The notes beneath the pieces are model-generated. The model was given only the letters and a program-made list of their open reading frames with translations. It did not search any database and had not been told where the DNA came from. The position numbers and the translations under genes are program-made. Shown in pieces: positions 16,699 through 25,184 of a DNA stretch of 64,000 nt. The DNA lies in the NCBI GenBank assembly GCA_035566435.1, contig DATMRF010000131.1:58787-122786 (forward strand), in the 5' to 3' direction. Every line of letters starts with the position of its first letter. The stretch's first letter is position 1. Source of the DNA: DATMRF01 sp035566435. GTDB taxonomy: Bacteria > Verrucomicrobiota > Verrucomicrobiia > Limisphaerales > UBA8199.

Positions 16699-17952
16699 AT
16701 GGCAACGGACCCCGAACGACCGATCGAGAAGCTGTTGCGGGCCTGCGCGGACAAGCGCCGCGAAGAAGCGGGCGCGCCGCTGGAACTTCACCCGGCGACC
16801 CGGCGTCTCCTGCAGGATGAAGCGGCCCGGCGGTATGCGAAACCGGCGCTTCAACCGGGACCCATCGGCGTCTGGCTGAGCCACTTGTGGCCTCGCCTGG
16901 CGTTGGGCGTGGCCGGAGTGGCCGCGGTCGCTGCAATCGTGCTCGTGGTGATTCGCCCGCGGCCCCAAACGCCGGAACAGCTCGCCAAAAATGAATTGTT
17001 CTTGAAACGAGAGCCGGCCGAGGCTCGGCGAATCCCACCGCCAACGGAGCCAGCAGCGCCGGCGGCGCAAGCAACAGCCCCGGCTGGGTCCCTCGCGTCA
17101 ACCGAACCTCGAATGGAACCGCTGAAACAAATGGCGGCGCCTACCGAGAGCAGCCGGCGGCAAGAGCCGCTTCCGGCGCTCAACGCGCCCGGTGCTTCCG
17201 GCGCAGTGCCGATGCCGAAAGCGAGCGTAAACTCAGCCTCGGCGGAGGCGCTTGCTGCCCGCGATTTCGACAAGACCAGCGACAGCGCCATGCAGGCGGC
17301 TCCGTCCGTTCCCGACCAGAGGTTCGCCGCGCGCTATGGGTTGCGCGCACCGCCACAGCCCGAAGTGGCGCAGGTTGCGAAGGATGCGCCGGCTAACCAG
17401 CGGTTTGATTTCGTTCAGGTCGATGCCAGGGCCAAGGCGCAGATGACTGACAGAGTGGCATCGGCGACGCCGGTGCTTTCTTCCTTCCAGGTCGAACAAT
17501 CGGGCTCTGTGCTGCAGATCATCGATAATGACGGGTCGGTATATTCCGGTTATCTGCAACCGGCAGAAAGAGCAACGGCATCCGTTAGCGCGAAAGCCCA
17601 AGGACCTGCGACTGCCAGCGCACTGAGACTCGCGGAGAAGAAGGGAGCCCTGACGGCCACCGCCCCCGCGCCGGCAAGCGCGTCAACCGGCTCGAACTAT
17701 TTTTTCCGGGTGGTTGGCACCAATCAAACCCTGAACCAACGCGTGGTCTTCTCCGGGAACCTCGTGTGCCCTGGAAATTTCCCATCGTCCGCGTCGACAA
17801 CCGGCGTCATAACGGGCGGAGTAGTGGGACGCGCCTTTTTTGACTCGGGAGCAACCGGAGCCTTGCCACTTCACAACGCGCACATTTCAGGCAAAGCACT
17901 GCTTGATGATCGGAGGGCGATCGAAATCGACGCCCTGTCGGCAAAGCAGTGA
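16699..17952 (+). CDS. Single-pass membrane protein, probable anti-sigma partner
   Basis: A 417-residue protein starting 5 bases after the sigma factor gene. A short charged cytoplasmic head (MATDPERPIEKLLRACADKR..., about residues 1-58) precedes one membrane helix (LWPRLALGVAGVAAVAAIVL). A long, low-complexity Pro/Ala/Ser-rich periplasmic region comes next, then a C-terminal beta-type segment with NYFFRVVGTNQTLNQRVVFS and the end KALLDDRRAIEIDALSAKQ. Position and topology fit an anti-sigma factor, but the classic HxxxCxxC zinc motif is absent, so the mechanism of any sigma binding is unclear. The role is inference from gene order. Confidence 0.65.
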   Translation: MATDPERPIEKLLRACADKRREEAGAPLELHPATRRLLQDEAARRYAKPALQPGPIGVWLSHLWPRLALGVAGVAAVAAIVLVVIRPRPQTPEQLAKNELFLKREPAEARRIPPPTEPAAPAAQATAPAGSLASTEPRMEPLKQMAAPTESSRRQEPLPALNAPGASGAVPMPKASVNSASAEALAARDFDKTSDSAMQAAPSVPDQRFAARYGLRAPPQPEVAQVAKDAPANQRFDFVQVDARAKAQMTDRVASATPVLSSFQVEQSGSVLQIIDNDGSVYSGYLQPAERATASVSAKAQGPATASALRLAEKKGALTATAPAPASASTGSNYFFRVVGTNQTLNQRVVFSGNLVCPGNFPSSASTTGVITGGVVGRAFFDSGATGALPLHNAHISGKALLDDRRAIEIDALSAKQ

Positions 17953-17973
17953 CACACTGCCGGATTGAGGCAG

Positions 17974-18042
17974 GCGGGGCGGGGGCGGCCACGTCCCCGT
18001 TAATCTGAAATGCGGACACCCGGGGACAAAGCCCCACCCCGC
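17974..18042. repeat. Inverted repeat between convergent genes
   Basis: Arms gcggggcgggggc (17974-17986) and gccccaccccgc (18031-18042) pair with one mismatch or bulge. Inside lies ggggcggccacgtccccgtt (17982-18001), nearly the same as ggggacggccatgtccccgt at 28452-28471, which also sits between two convergent genes. It probably belongs to a dispersed repeat family and could serve as a bidirectional terminator here. Confidence 0.6.
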
Positions 18043-18050
18043 TGTCGGAC

Positions 18051-19007
18051 TCACTCCTCCGTTTTTCTAAACGCTGCGAGCGCGTCGAGGAAATCCTCCG
18101 GCAGCGGGGCCTCGAACTGTACTCGCCGGCCGGTCCGGGGATGCAGGAAGGCCAAATGATAAGCATGCAACATTTGCCGCGACGCTTTGTAACCAGTCTG
18201 TTCCGATAAGTGCTGGTTTTGTCGATGCCCGTACGTTGCGTCGCCGACCAGCGGATAGCCGAGGAATTTGAAATGGACGCGGATCTGGTGGGTGCGGCCC
18301 GAGTGCAGGCGGGCTTCAGCCAGTGTAGCGCCGCGGAAGCGTTCGAGCACGCGATAACTGGTGTGGGCATCGCGCCCAGATGCCTCATCGACAGTCATGC
18401 ACTTGCGATGTGATGAATGTCGCGCGATCGCCGCGCGGATTTCTCCCTGGTCGCGCGCCATCTCCCCACACACAATCGCCTGGTAGATTTTCTCCACCTT
18501 CCGGCTGGCGAACTGGGCAGAGAGGGCGAGATGCGTCTCGTCGTTTTTCGCGACGACCATGCACCCGCTGGTGTCTTTGTCGAGACGATGAACGATGCCC
18601 GGTCGAGCGACGCCCCCAATCCCGCTCAACTGCCCCTGGCAATGGTGCAGGAGCGCGTTGACGAGTGTGCGCGTCTCGTTTCCTGAGGCGGGATGCACCA
18701 CCAGTCCCGGGGGCTTGTTCAACACGAGCAAGGCATCGTCTTCGCACAGGATGTCCAGCGGGATGGGTTCCGGCAATGCCTTGGCCGGCCGGGCTTCCGG
18801 CCAGTTCACTTCCACCTGCTCGCCGGCGCGGGGCGTGTGGGTCGGTTTGACCATCCGGCCGTTGACCCGGATATGGCCCTCCTCCAGCAGCCGCTGGATG
18901 GCGCCACGCGAGACCGCCGGAAATTTGCTCCGCAACCAGGAATCCAGCCGCTCGGCGGGGAGTGAGCGGTCAATCGTTATCACTTCGGTACGCGAGGTCA
19001 TGGCCAT
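18051..19007 (-). CDS. rluD: RluD-type 23S rRNA pseudouridine synthase
   Basis: A 318-residue enzyme that isomerises uridine in large-subunit rRNA. An N-terminal S4 RNA-binding domain (about residues 15-75, SRGAIQRLLEEGHIRVNGRM) precedes the catalytic domain with ILCEDDALLVLNKPPGLVVH, the catalytic Asp in IVHRLDKDTSGCMVVAKND and the closing LHSGRTHQIRVHFKFLGYPL. The S4 plus RluA layout and the length fit RluC/RluD; the exact target uridines cannot be read from sequence. It lies 33 bases downstream of lspA, and the lspA-rluD order is common in bacteria. A second ATG at 19001 is equally plausible. Confidence 0.9.
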   Translation of the reverse strand: MAMTSRTEVITIDRSLPAERLDSWLRSKFPAVSRGAIQRLLEEGHIRVNGRMVKPTHTPRAGEQVEVNWPEARPAKALPEPIPLDILCEDDALLVLNKPPGLVVHPASGNETRTLVNALLHHCQGQLSGIGGVARPGIVHRLDKDTSGCMVVAKNDETHLALSAQFASRKVEKIYQAIVCGEMARDQGEIRAAIARHSSHRKCMTVDEASGRDAHTSYRVLERFRGATLAEARLHSGRTHQIRVHFKFLGYPLVGDATYGHRQNQHLSEQTGYKASRQMLHAYHLAFLHPRTGRRVQFEAPLPEDFLDALAAFRKTEE

Positions 19008-19040
19008 CCGAAATCAGAAGCTGATTTCCCCAAACCCGTG

Positions 19041-19571
19041 TCACTTGGCCGCAGGTGACTCGGCAGGCCGCGGTTCCCGCTCATTTTTCCATGTCAGCAG
19101 GAAGACCAGAGCCACTCCGCTACAAATGGCGCTGTCGGCCACATTAAAAGCGGGGAAGCCGATCTCCCCGCCGCCACGTTGTTGGAGGTAAAAGTAGAGG
19201 AAGTCAATGACGTGGCCGCGGAACACACGATCGAGGAGATTGCCGATGATGCCGCCAAAGATCAGGCCGAAGGCGACTTGGCCCATCAGCGTGCGGGAAT
19301 CAAAATGATGCCGGCTCAGGAACAGAACCACCAGGGCCACCAACGCGACCAACGCCAGGATGTTGTTATTGCCGCGAAACATGCTCCAGGCGGCGCCGGT
19401 GTTGCCCCAGTGCACGAACTTAAAAAAACCATCGACCACCACTTTTTCCTGAGCATAGCCCAGGAACTCCAGAACGATTTTCTTGGTCAACTGGTCGATG
19501 CCGATGACGAGCAAAGCAATCAGACCGATGCGGCGATTGGGGGTGCGCAACACGGATTGCAGTAGGCTCAT
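19041..19571 (-). CDS. lspA: Lipoprotein signal peptidase II
   Basis: An inner-membrane aspartyl protease that removes signal peptides from lipid-modified prolipoproteins. Starting at the ATG at 19571 (MSLLQSVLRTPNRRIGLIAL) gives about 176 residues. The four-helix pattern is present with VIGIDQLTKKIV, NTGAAWSMF, and the two catalytic Asp motifs GNLLDRVFRGHVIDF and FPAFNVADSAI. The open frame extends 15 codons upstream without family similarity. This window encodes at least two candidate lipoproteins (8.8 kb and 22.2 kb) that would be substrates. It is transcribed with rluD and divergently from rplM. Confidence 0.95.
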   Translation of the reverse strand: MSLLQSVLRTPNRRIGLIALLVIGIDQLTKKIVLEFLGYAQEKVVVDGFFKFVHWGNTGAAWSMFRGNNNILALVALVALVVLFLSRHHFDSRTLMGQVAFGLIFGGIIGNLLDRVFRGHVIDFLYFYLQQRGGGEIGFPAFNVADSAICSGVALVFLLTWKNEREPRPAESPAAK

Positions 19572-19638
19572 TTCCACGCTGGCAGGTGATTTAAGCCGGG
19601 AGCCGGCAAAAAACAACCGAATTCTGCCAAAAACGCTA

Positions 19639-19666
19639 TTGACTTAGGTGCCTGCTTTGTTAGTTT
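19639..19666 (+). promoter_or_regulatory. Probable sigma-70 promoter for rplM-rpsI
   Basis: TTGACT (19639-19644) and TAGTTT (19661-19666) are separated by 16 bases and end 26 bases before the rplM start, with no other gene between. The -35 box matches five of six consensus bases; the -10 box is weaker. A purine-rich ribosome-binding site (aggattt, 19683-19689) follows just before the ATG. Confidence 0.5.
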
Positions 19667-19692
19667 CACCCCTCTTTTGATCAGGATTTGAG

Positions 19693-20127
19693 ATGAAAAC
19701 GCATCTGCCGAAAGTGAATTTAGACCAACGCAAATGGCACGTAGTTAACGCCGACGGCGCGGTGCTGGGCCGCCTGGCGGCGCAAGTCGCCAACATTCTG
19801 CGGGGCAAGAACAAGCCCATCTATACGCCGCACCTGGACGCTGGCGATTTCGTGGTGGTGATCAACGCCGAGAAGGTGGTGGTAACCGGCAAGAAGGAGA
19901 CCAACAAGAAGTTCATGACTTACTCGGGATGGAAAGGCGGAGAAAAGTACGCCACGGTCGCGCAAATCCGCGGGCGGCATCCCGAAAAACTGATCACCCA
20001 CGCGGTGCGCGGCATGGTCCCGAAGAATCGCCTGGGACGCGTCCTCATGACCAAGTTGAAGGTCTATAAAGGCGACCAGCATCCCCACGCCGCCCAAAAA
20101 CCGGAATCGCTGGCTCCCGCGAAGTAA
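19693..20127 (+). CDS. rplM: 50S ribosomal protein L13
   Basis: A 144-residue ribosomal protein that binds 23S rRNA early in large-subunit assembly. Family motifs run throughout: HVVNADGAVLGRLAAQVANI, LRGKNKPIYTPHLDAGDFVV, KVVVTGKKETNKKFMTYSG, and the signature RAVRGMVPKNRLGR-like segment (HAVRGMVPKNRLGRVLMTKL), then VYKGDQHPHAAQKPE. It lies 32 bases before rpsI, the universal bacterial order. Confidence 0.98.
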   Translation: MKTHLPKVNLDQRKWHVVNADGAVLGRLAAQVANILRGKNKPIYTPHLDAGDFVVVINAEKVVVTGKKETNKKFMTYSGWKGGEKYATVAQIRGRHPEKLITHAVRGMVPKNRLGRVLMTKLKVYKGDQHPHAAQKPESLAPAK

Positions 20128-20159
20128 GCTTTTGGCGCTCAACTTTCTGCTTTCATTGT

Positions 20160-20576
20160 ATGTCTGATATCAAAATTCCCGAACCGAAAGTCCCTCAGCA
20201 TCTGGGCACCGGCCGGCGCAAGACTGCCATCGCGCGCGTTCGCCTCGTCGGCGGCACCGGCAAAATCCTGGTGAATGGCCGCTCCTTCGAAAACTACTTT
20301 CCGCTGGAATCGCAGCGCGTCGTTGCCGCTCAACCGCTGGCGATCACCGGGACGGCGGACAAGTACGACGCCGAGATCAGCGTTACCGGCGGCGGGCCGA
20401 ATGGCCAGGCGGGCGCGGTCCGGCACGGCCTCGCGCGCGCGCTGTTAACCGTCGATGTCAACCTGCGCCCCATCCTCAAAGCAGAGGGATTTCTCACGCG
20501 CGACCCGCGTATGCGCGAACGCAAGAAATACGGCCAGCCCGGCGCTCGCAAGCGGTTCCAGTACAGCAAACGTTAA
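20160..20576 (+). CDS. rpsI: 30S ribosomal protein S9
   Basis: A 138-residue ribosomal protein whose C-terminal tail reaches the P-site tRNA. Motifs: GTGRRKTAIARVRLVGGTGK, VNGRSFENYFP, the signature GGGPNGQAGAVRHGLARALL, and the basic end REGKKYGQ-like RERKKYGQPGARKRFQYSKR with the conserved terminal KR. It is co-transcribed with rplM and followed by a hairpin terminator. Confidence 0.98.
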   Translation: MSDIKIPEPKVPQHLGTGRRKTAIARVRLVGGTGKILVNGRSFENYFPLESQRVVAAQPLAITGTADKYDAEISVTGGGPNGQAGAVRHGLARALLTVDVNLRPILKAEGFLTRDPRMRERKKYGQPGARKRFQYSKR

Positions 20577-20594
20577 TCGAGCCGGAATTTGCGC

Positions 20595-20627
20595 AGCCCC
20601 GCTGGTAACCCTGGCGGGGCTGTTTTG
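20595..20627 (+). terminator. Rho-independent terminator after rpsI
   Basis: Perfect 8-bp stem agccccgc (20595-20602) / gcggggct (20614-20621) with an 11-base loop, then gttttgcttt. It begins 19 bases after the rpsI stop and ends before argC, so it should insulate argC from the ribosomal operon. Confidence 0.85.
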
Positions 20628-20636
20628 CTTTAACCT

Positions 20637-21728
20637 ATGGAAACCAAAAAAGTCGCGATCGTCGGCGCCTCCGGCTATTCCGGTGAGGAGCTGGTGCGTC
20701 TGTTGCTGGGGCATCCGCACGCGGAGTTGACCGCGGTAACTTCGCGGCAACACGCCGGGCAGAGCCTGGCCAAGAATTTTCCCAGGTTCGCGCACCACGC
20801 CCGCGCGCGGACGCTGCAGTTTAGCGAACCCAACGCGGGGCTGCTGGCCCGGCAGGCGCAGGTGGTTTTCCTGGCGCTGCCGCATGGGGTCGCCGCCGAA
20901 TTCGCCGCCCCTTTGCTTCGACTCGGATGCCGGGTGATCGATCTGAGCGCCGATTTTCGTGTCAAGAGCGCCACCGTGTATAAGGAGTTCTACGGTCACG
21001 ACCATCCTGCGCCCGAGCTGCTGGCCCGAGCCGTTTACGGGTTACCCGAAGTTTATCGTGCGCAAATTCGCAGGGCGGAGCTCGTTGCTTCGCCGGGGTG
21101 TTATCCGACCAGCATTCTGCTACCGCTGATTCCGTTATTGCGGGCGGGGCTGATCGAGCCGGCGGATATCATTGCCGATTCGCTCAGCGGCGTCAGCGGC
21201 GCCGGGCGCAAGGCCGAGCCTGACTACCTGTTTGTCGAGTGCAACGAAAGCGCGAGGCCATACGGTTTGCCCAAGCACCGGCACTTGTCTGAGATCGAGC
21301 AGGAGCTTTCGCTCGCCGCTGGCATGCCAACCGTGATTCAGTTCACGCCCCATCTCATCCCGGTGAACCGGGGCATCCTGACGACTCTTTATCTGACCCC
21401 AGCCTCGCGGGAGGGCGAGCGTCCTCGCGAGCCTCACCTCTGCGGCACCCTCGGAACTTCGCACGCCCTGGAGGAAACCATCTCTGGTTGCTACCAGCAG
21501 GCGTACGGCCAGGAACCGTTCGTGCGGGTATTGGAAGGGCAGGCGCTGCCCGACACTAAGAACGTGGCAGGGACCAACGTGATAGAAATCGCCTGGCGCC
21601 TGGACCCGCGCACGGGCCGGCTGCTCGTGATGAGCGCCGAGGACAACCTGGTCAAGGGCGCCAGCGGGCAAGCCGTCCAAAGCCTCAACCTGATGTGCGG
21701 CTGGCCTGAAACGGCGGGGCTGAGTTAG
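20637..21728 (+). CDS. argC: N-acetyl-gamma-glutamyl-phosphate reductase
   Basis: Third step of arginine synthesis: NADPH-dependent reduction of N-acetylglutamyl phosphate to the semialdehyde. 363 residues with the Rossmann motif VAIVGASGYSGEELVRLL, the catalytic Cys in VASPGCYPTSILLPL, SGVSGAGRKAE, and the closing segments PFVRVLEG, KNVAGTNVIEIAW and NLVKGASGQAVQSLNLM. Between TTLYLTP and LEETISGCYQQAYG there is an unusual insert, SREGERPREPHLCGTLGTSH, whose DNA matches a repeat arm found at 50.3 kb. It lies in a loop region before the C-terminal helix, so the enzyme may tolerate it. It follows the rpsI terminator closely; argD-argF are 4.5 kb away on the minus strand, so the arginine genes are split. 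Confidence 0.95.
   Translation: METKKVAIVGASGYSGEELVRLLLGHPHAELTAVTSRQHAGQSLAKNFPRFAHHARARTLQFSEPNAGLLARQAQVVFLALPHGVAAEFAAPLLRLGCRVIDLSADFRVKSATVYKEFYGHDHPAPELLARAVYGLPEVYRAQIRRAELVASPGCYPTSILLPLIPLLRAGLIEPADIIADSLSGVSGAGRKAEPDYLFVECNESARPYGLPKHRHLSEIEQELSLAAGMPTVIQFTPHLIPVNRGILTTLYLTPASREGERPREPHLCGTLGTSHALEETISGCYQQAYGQEPFVRVLEGQALPDTKNVAGTNVIEIAWRLDPRTGRLLVMSAEDNLVKGASGQAVQSLNLMCGWPETAGLS
21409..21433 (+). repeat. Repeat fragment inserted in frame in argC
   Basis: The text gggagggcgagcgtcctcgc at 21409 matches 19 of 20 bases of the 20-bp arms at 50303-50322 and 50371-50390 (one mismatch, t for c) and encodes REGERPREP. The argC frame is kept. Normal homologues have a short loop here. Confidence 0.7.
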
Positions 21729-21780
21729 GCCACGAATCGCACGCTCGGGGGGTCAAATGTTTGGAACGACCTAATCGCCC

Positions 21781-22167
21781 ATGAATCCAATCGAGGAACA
21801 TCAAGATGTGCTCCAGAACATCGAGGCCGTTGTCATTCAGGTGTGGCGTAAGCACCCGGAGTTAACTAACTACGCGGTGATGCGGGCGTACGAAGCTGCC
21901 CTGACTCTTTACAAAGCCGAGGCACGCCAGCACACAGCCAAACCGGTTAGTTTGACCGGCTTGGATGCGAGCGTGTACGAGGCCGTCAAAGTCGTCTGTG
22001 ACTGGCGATTGGGCCGCGCTGGGCCGCCAAACGCTTTGAACGAGGACCCCATTTCTCTCGAAGATATGGTGTCCTGCCTCAGCAGGCTGCGAAAATCGGT
22101 CGAGCATTGGACGAAGCAGGGAGGCCGCCAGGGCTATCTACAGTTCATCGACCAGTTCCTGCCCTGA
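21781..22167 (+). CDS. Hypothetical soluble helical protein
   Basis: A 128-residue protein, almost all alpha-helical: MNPIEEHQDVLQNIEAVVIQ, YAVMRAYEAALTLYKAEARQ, ASVYEAVKVVCDWRLG and MVSCLSRLRKSVEHWTKQGG. No signal sequence, membrane segment or metal motif. The regular pattern and consistent codon use make a real gene likely. It resembles short uncharacterised bacterial proteins that I cannot name further. It stands 52 bases after argC and may share its transcript. Confidence 0.7.
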   Translation: MNPIEEHQDVLQNIEAVVIQVWRKHPELTNYAVMRAYEAALTLYKAEARQHTAKPVSLTGLDASVYEAVKVVCDWRLGRAGPPNALNEDPISLEDMVSCLSRLRKSVEHWTKQGGRQGYLQFIDQFLP

Positions 22168-22181
22168 CCAGGAGGGTCCCG

Positions 22182-22559
22182 TTACTGATCGACCACCTTT
22201 AGCGTGTATTCGGCCGAAACGGCGCTATCCGGCTTGGGGCTGCCGAAGGCGTTATAATTGAAGTCGAACTTATAATGGTAATGGATGACCCCGGCGGTTG
22301 GCGGCACCGGGACCAGGCCCTCGAACCGGTTGGTCATTAAAGAGGTGGGCCGCATGGGATAGGAATCGGTCCCTACCACAATTTTAGGCTGGATACTCTC
22401 CCAACGCAGGGTTTGCTGGCGAGACGCGAGTGCAACCTCGACGCGATAGAGGTTGTTGGTGCTGCGGGTCTGCTGGTGCGGGGTTAAATTGGTAAACGTA
22501 GCATTGCACCCGGCCAGCAGCAGCGGCACCGCTAAAAGCGGCAGAAATTTCTTCAACAT
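22182..22559 (-). CDS. Small putative lipoprotein
   Basis: About 125 residues from the ATG at 22559: signal sequence and lipobox MLKKFLPLLAVPLLLAGC, then a beta-rich domain with NNLYRVEVALASRQQTLRW, DSYPMRPTSLMTNRFEGLVP and IHYHYKFDFNYNAFG. It should be exported and lipidated, then act in the periplasm. A TTG at 22577 is an alternative start. No family named. It is convergent with the gene before it and divergent from the foldase gene. Confidence 0.75.
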   Translation of the reverse strand: MLKKFLPLLAVPLLLAGCNATFTNLTPHQQTRSTNNLYRVEVALASRQQTLRWESIQPKIVVGTDSYPMRPTSLMTNRFEGLVPVPPTAGVIHYHYKFDFNYNAFGSPKPDSAVSAEYTLKVVDQ

Positions 22560-22665
22560 AGGAGGGGAGCGTCGCAAACCCTCAAATCGCTGTAAAGCCG
22601 ATTTTGCGTTTGACCGCCCTCAGGAAAGAAGGTTAGGTTACCCGTTCTTAAAGTGAAGTGAAGTT

Positions 22666-24345
22666 ATGTTTGGAACCATTCGAAAGCATCAAACCTGGCT
22701 CTGGGCAGTGATCATCACACTGACTGTGATCAGTTTTGTGGTCTATTTCTCGCCGTATTCGAGGATGAACTCATCCGGGCGCCGCTCTGGCGTTTACGGG
22801 TCGATTAACGGGGACAAAATCACCGACCAGCAATATCGGAACGCCTCCCGCGAGGTGGACCTGCACTCGTTTTTCAGATCGGGCGGCCATTGGCTGGCTG
22901 AGGATAAGAAGAGATCGGAGCAGGATATCGAGCGTGAGGTATATCAATGGCTGCTCTTGACCTGGGAGCAGGACCGGTTGGGCATCCACCTGGACGAGCA
23001 GGCGACCGCGGATTATGCCCGCCAAATGGTGCGTTCATTCGAGCGAGCCGGAGTGACTTCACCGCAAATGTTCATCGAGCGAGTGCTCCAGCCGCACGGG
23101 TTGAAGGTGGACGATTTCGAGCGTTATGCCCGGCACTACATGGGCATCCAGGAGTTGGTCACCACCGTAGGGTTAAGCGGCCAGCTCATCACTCCCCTGG
23201 AGGCCAGAAACCTTTATGAGCGGGACCACCAGGAAATCGCGTCCACGGCGGTGTTTTTCGCCGCCTCGAACTACCTCGCCAGTGTCGTCGTCACGCCGCA
23301 GGCGGTCTCAGAGTTTTATTCAAACCGGGTGGCCAACTATGGGGTACCCGAACGCGTGGTTGTCAGCTACGTGCGGTTCAATGTCACCAACTTCCTGCCC
23401 CAGGCCGAAACCGAACTGAGCACGAACTTGAATGACATTGTGGACTCCAATTTCCAGCGCATTGGAACCAACGCGGCCACCGTTTTCCCGGAAGCCAAGA
23501 CCCCCGCCGACGTCAAAGCGAAGATTAAGGAACAGGTGGTCCGGCGGGAGGCCTTGGCGCTCGCGAGCCAGAAAGCCAATGAGTTTGCCCATAAACTGTT
23601 CGATGCGCAGCCGGTCCAGGCGTCTAATTTAGACCTGCTGGCCCGGACGAATGGACTGGCGACCGGACTGACGGCGCCGTTCGACCGTGACCAGGAGCCC
23701 AAGGGCCTCGACGTCGGCCCTGAGTTTACAAAGGCCGCCTTCGGCCTGAGCGCAGATGACCCGTTTGGCGGCCCAATCGCTGGACAGGACGGAGTCTATG
23801 TCATCGCTTTGCAGAATCGGCTCCCGTATCAGATTCCCTCACTTGATCAAATCCGCGACCGGGTGGAGTCGGATTACAAGCTCTTGCAGGCTCTCGCCCG
23901 CGCGCAGGAAGCGGCCCGAAATTTTTACCAGACCCTGACCAACGGCCAGGCCCAGGGAAAAACGTTCACGAACTTGTGCGCCGAGGCCAAGGTTAAGCCG
24001 GTCGAGCTGCCGGCTTTCTCAATTAGCACTCGGTCACTGCCGGAATTTGAGGAGCTGGTCAGCCTGGATCAGCTCAAACAGGCCGCGTTCAGCACCCAGC
24101 CCGGCAAGGCCAGCCTGCCTCAGCGGACCTCTGATGGGAGCATGATCCTTTACGTGAAAGCGAAACTGCCGGTGGAGCCTGCCAGGATGCAGTCGGACCT
24201 CCCGAATTATGTCAACGCGGTGCGGCGAAGCCGGCAGCAGGAGGCCTTCGACGCCTGGTTCCGCCGCGAGGCAGAGAAAGGGTTGCGCGATACGCCGCTC
24301 GGGCGGCCCCAGCCCCCGCAACTCGGCTCCGCAGCCAAGTCCTGA
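22666..24345 (+). CDS. PpiD/SurA-like periplasmic foldase
   Basis: A 559-residue protein with one N-terminal membrane helix (TWLWAVIITLTVISFVVYFS), then a SurA-N type chaperone domain (GSINGDKITDQQYRNASREV, then YARQMVRSFERAGVTSPQMF), a central linker and a region resembling a degenerate parvulin (PpiC) domain (LDVGPEFTKAAFGLSADDPF, GPIAGQDGVYVIALQNRLPY). The layout matches PpiD: anchored to the inner membrane with the folding domains in the periplasm. Canonical parvulin active-site residues are not evident, so it may be a chaperone without isomerase activity. The C-terminal part (FDAWFRREAEKGLRDTPLG) fits SurA-N family ends. Confidence 0.8.
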   Translation: MFGTIRKHQTWLWAVIITLTVISFVVYFSPYSRMNSSGRRSGVYGSINGDKITDQQYRNASREVDLHSFFRSGGHWLAEDKKRSEQDIEREVYQWLLLTWEQDRLGIHLDEQATADYARQMVRSFERAGVTSPQMFIERVLQPHGLKVDDFERYARHYMGIQELVTTVGLSGQLITPLEARNLYERDHQEIASTAVFFAASNYLASVVVTPQAVSEFYSNRVANYGVPERVVVSYVRFNVTNFLPQAETELSTNLNDIVDSNFQRIGTNAATVFPEAKTPADVKAKIKEQVVRREALALASQKANEFAHKLFDAQPVQASNLDLLARTNGLATGLTAPFDRDQEPKGLDVGPEFTKAAFGLSADDPFGGPIAGQDGVYVIALQNRLPYQIPSLDQIRDRVESDYKLLQALARAQEAARNFYQTLTNGQAQGKTFTNLCAEAKVKPVELPAFSISTRSLPEFEELVSLDQLKQAAFSTQPGKASLPQRTSDGSMILYVKAKLPVEPARMQSDLPNYVNAVRRSRQQEAFDAWFRREAEKGLRDTPLGRPQPPQLGSAAKS

Positions 24346-24377
24346 GCTGGCCGGAGGGGCCATCGCAGGTTGCAGGT

Positions 24378-25184
24378 ATGGACGGCGTCATCAAGCTCTC
24401 CTCTCCGGCCACCAGTGAATTCTGGGAAATCCCGGTCCTTTACGAGGATGATCACCTGCTGGCGCTAAACAAGCCCAGCGGAATCCCGAGTTCGCCCGAC
24501 CGCCACGCTCCGGAGCGTCCAAACCTCATGAGCCTGCTTCACGCGGGGATAACAGCTGCGAAACCATGGGCGCGCGACCGCAGACTGTCTTACCTCATGA
24601 ATGCTCATCGGCTCGATTCTGAAACCAGCGGCATCATCCTGCTCGCCAAAAGCAAGCCGGTGCTGGTGACCCTGGCCAACCTGCTCGGCGAGGGAAAGCC
24701 TCACCGGCGATACGTCGCGCTCGTGCAAGGGGTGCCCGCCCAGGACCGTTTTGAAGTCGATGCGAAGCTTGCCCCCCACCTCACCCCGGCGGGATTTGTG
24801 CGGGTGGACCCCCGTCGTGGGAAGCACGCCCGTACCGTTTTCGAAGCTCAAGAGAAATTCGTCGGCTGGACGCTGCTCCGATGCGGGCCGTGTGGTGACC
24901 GCCGGCATCAAATCCGGGCACACCTGCGTCAGGCGCGGCTCCCGCTCGCCGGAGACGCGCTCTACGGCGGAAAACCCCTCTTTCTCTCCAGCTTGAAGCC
25001 CGGCTTTCGGCTGAAGCCGAAACACGTCGAACGTTCGCTGATTGACCGCGCCGCGCTCCATGCCGAAGACCTTGTTTTGCCCCAGCCCGTGACCGGCGAG
25101 CCCCTCCAAATCCACGCCCCCTGGCCGAAGGATTTGCTGGTGGCGCTGAAGTATCTGCGCCGCTACGCGGCGACGGGGATGTGA
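24378..25184 (+). CDS. RluA-family RNA pseudouridine synthase
   Basis: A 268-residue catalytic domain without an S4 domain: VLYEDDHLLALNKPSGIPSS, the catalytic Asp in NAHRLDSETSGIILLAKSKP, and a closing motif GDRRHQIRAHLRQARLPLAG, where the usual G-R-T-H-Q-I-R is G-D-R-R-H-Q-I-R. The last region ERSLIDRAALHAEDLVLPQP matches the family. It is probably a tRNA- or rRNA-modifying enzyme of the RluA/TruC group; the target is unknown. It lies 32 bases after the foldase gene and is probably co-transcribed. Confidence 0.88.
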   Translation: MDGVIKLSSPATSEFWEIPVLYEDDHLLALNKPSGIPSSPDRHAPERPNLMSLLHAGITAAKPWARDRRLSYLMNAHRLDSETSGIILLAKSKPVLVTLANLLGEGKPHRRYVALVQGVPAQDRFEVDAKLAPHLTPAGFVRVDPRRGKHARTVFEAQEKFVGWTLLRCGPCGDRRHQIRAHLRQARLPLAGDALYGGKPLFLSSLKPGFRLKPKHVERSLIDRAALHAEDLVLPQPVTGEPLQIHAPWPKDLLVALKYLRRYAATGM

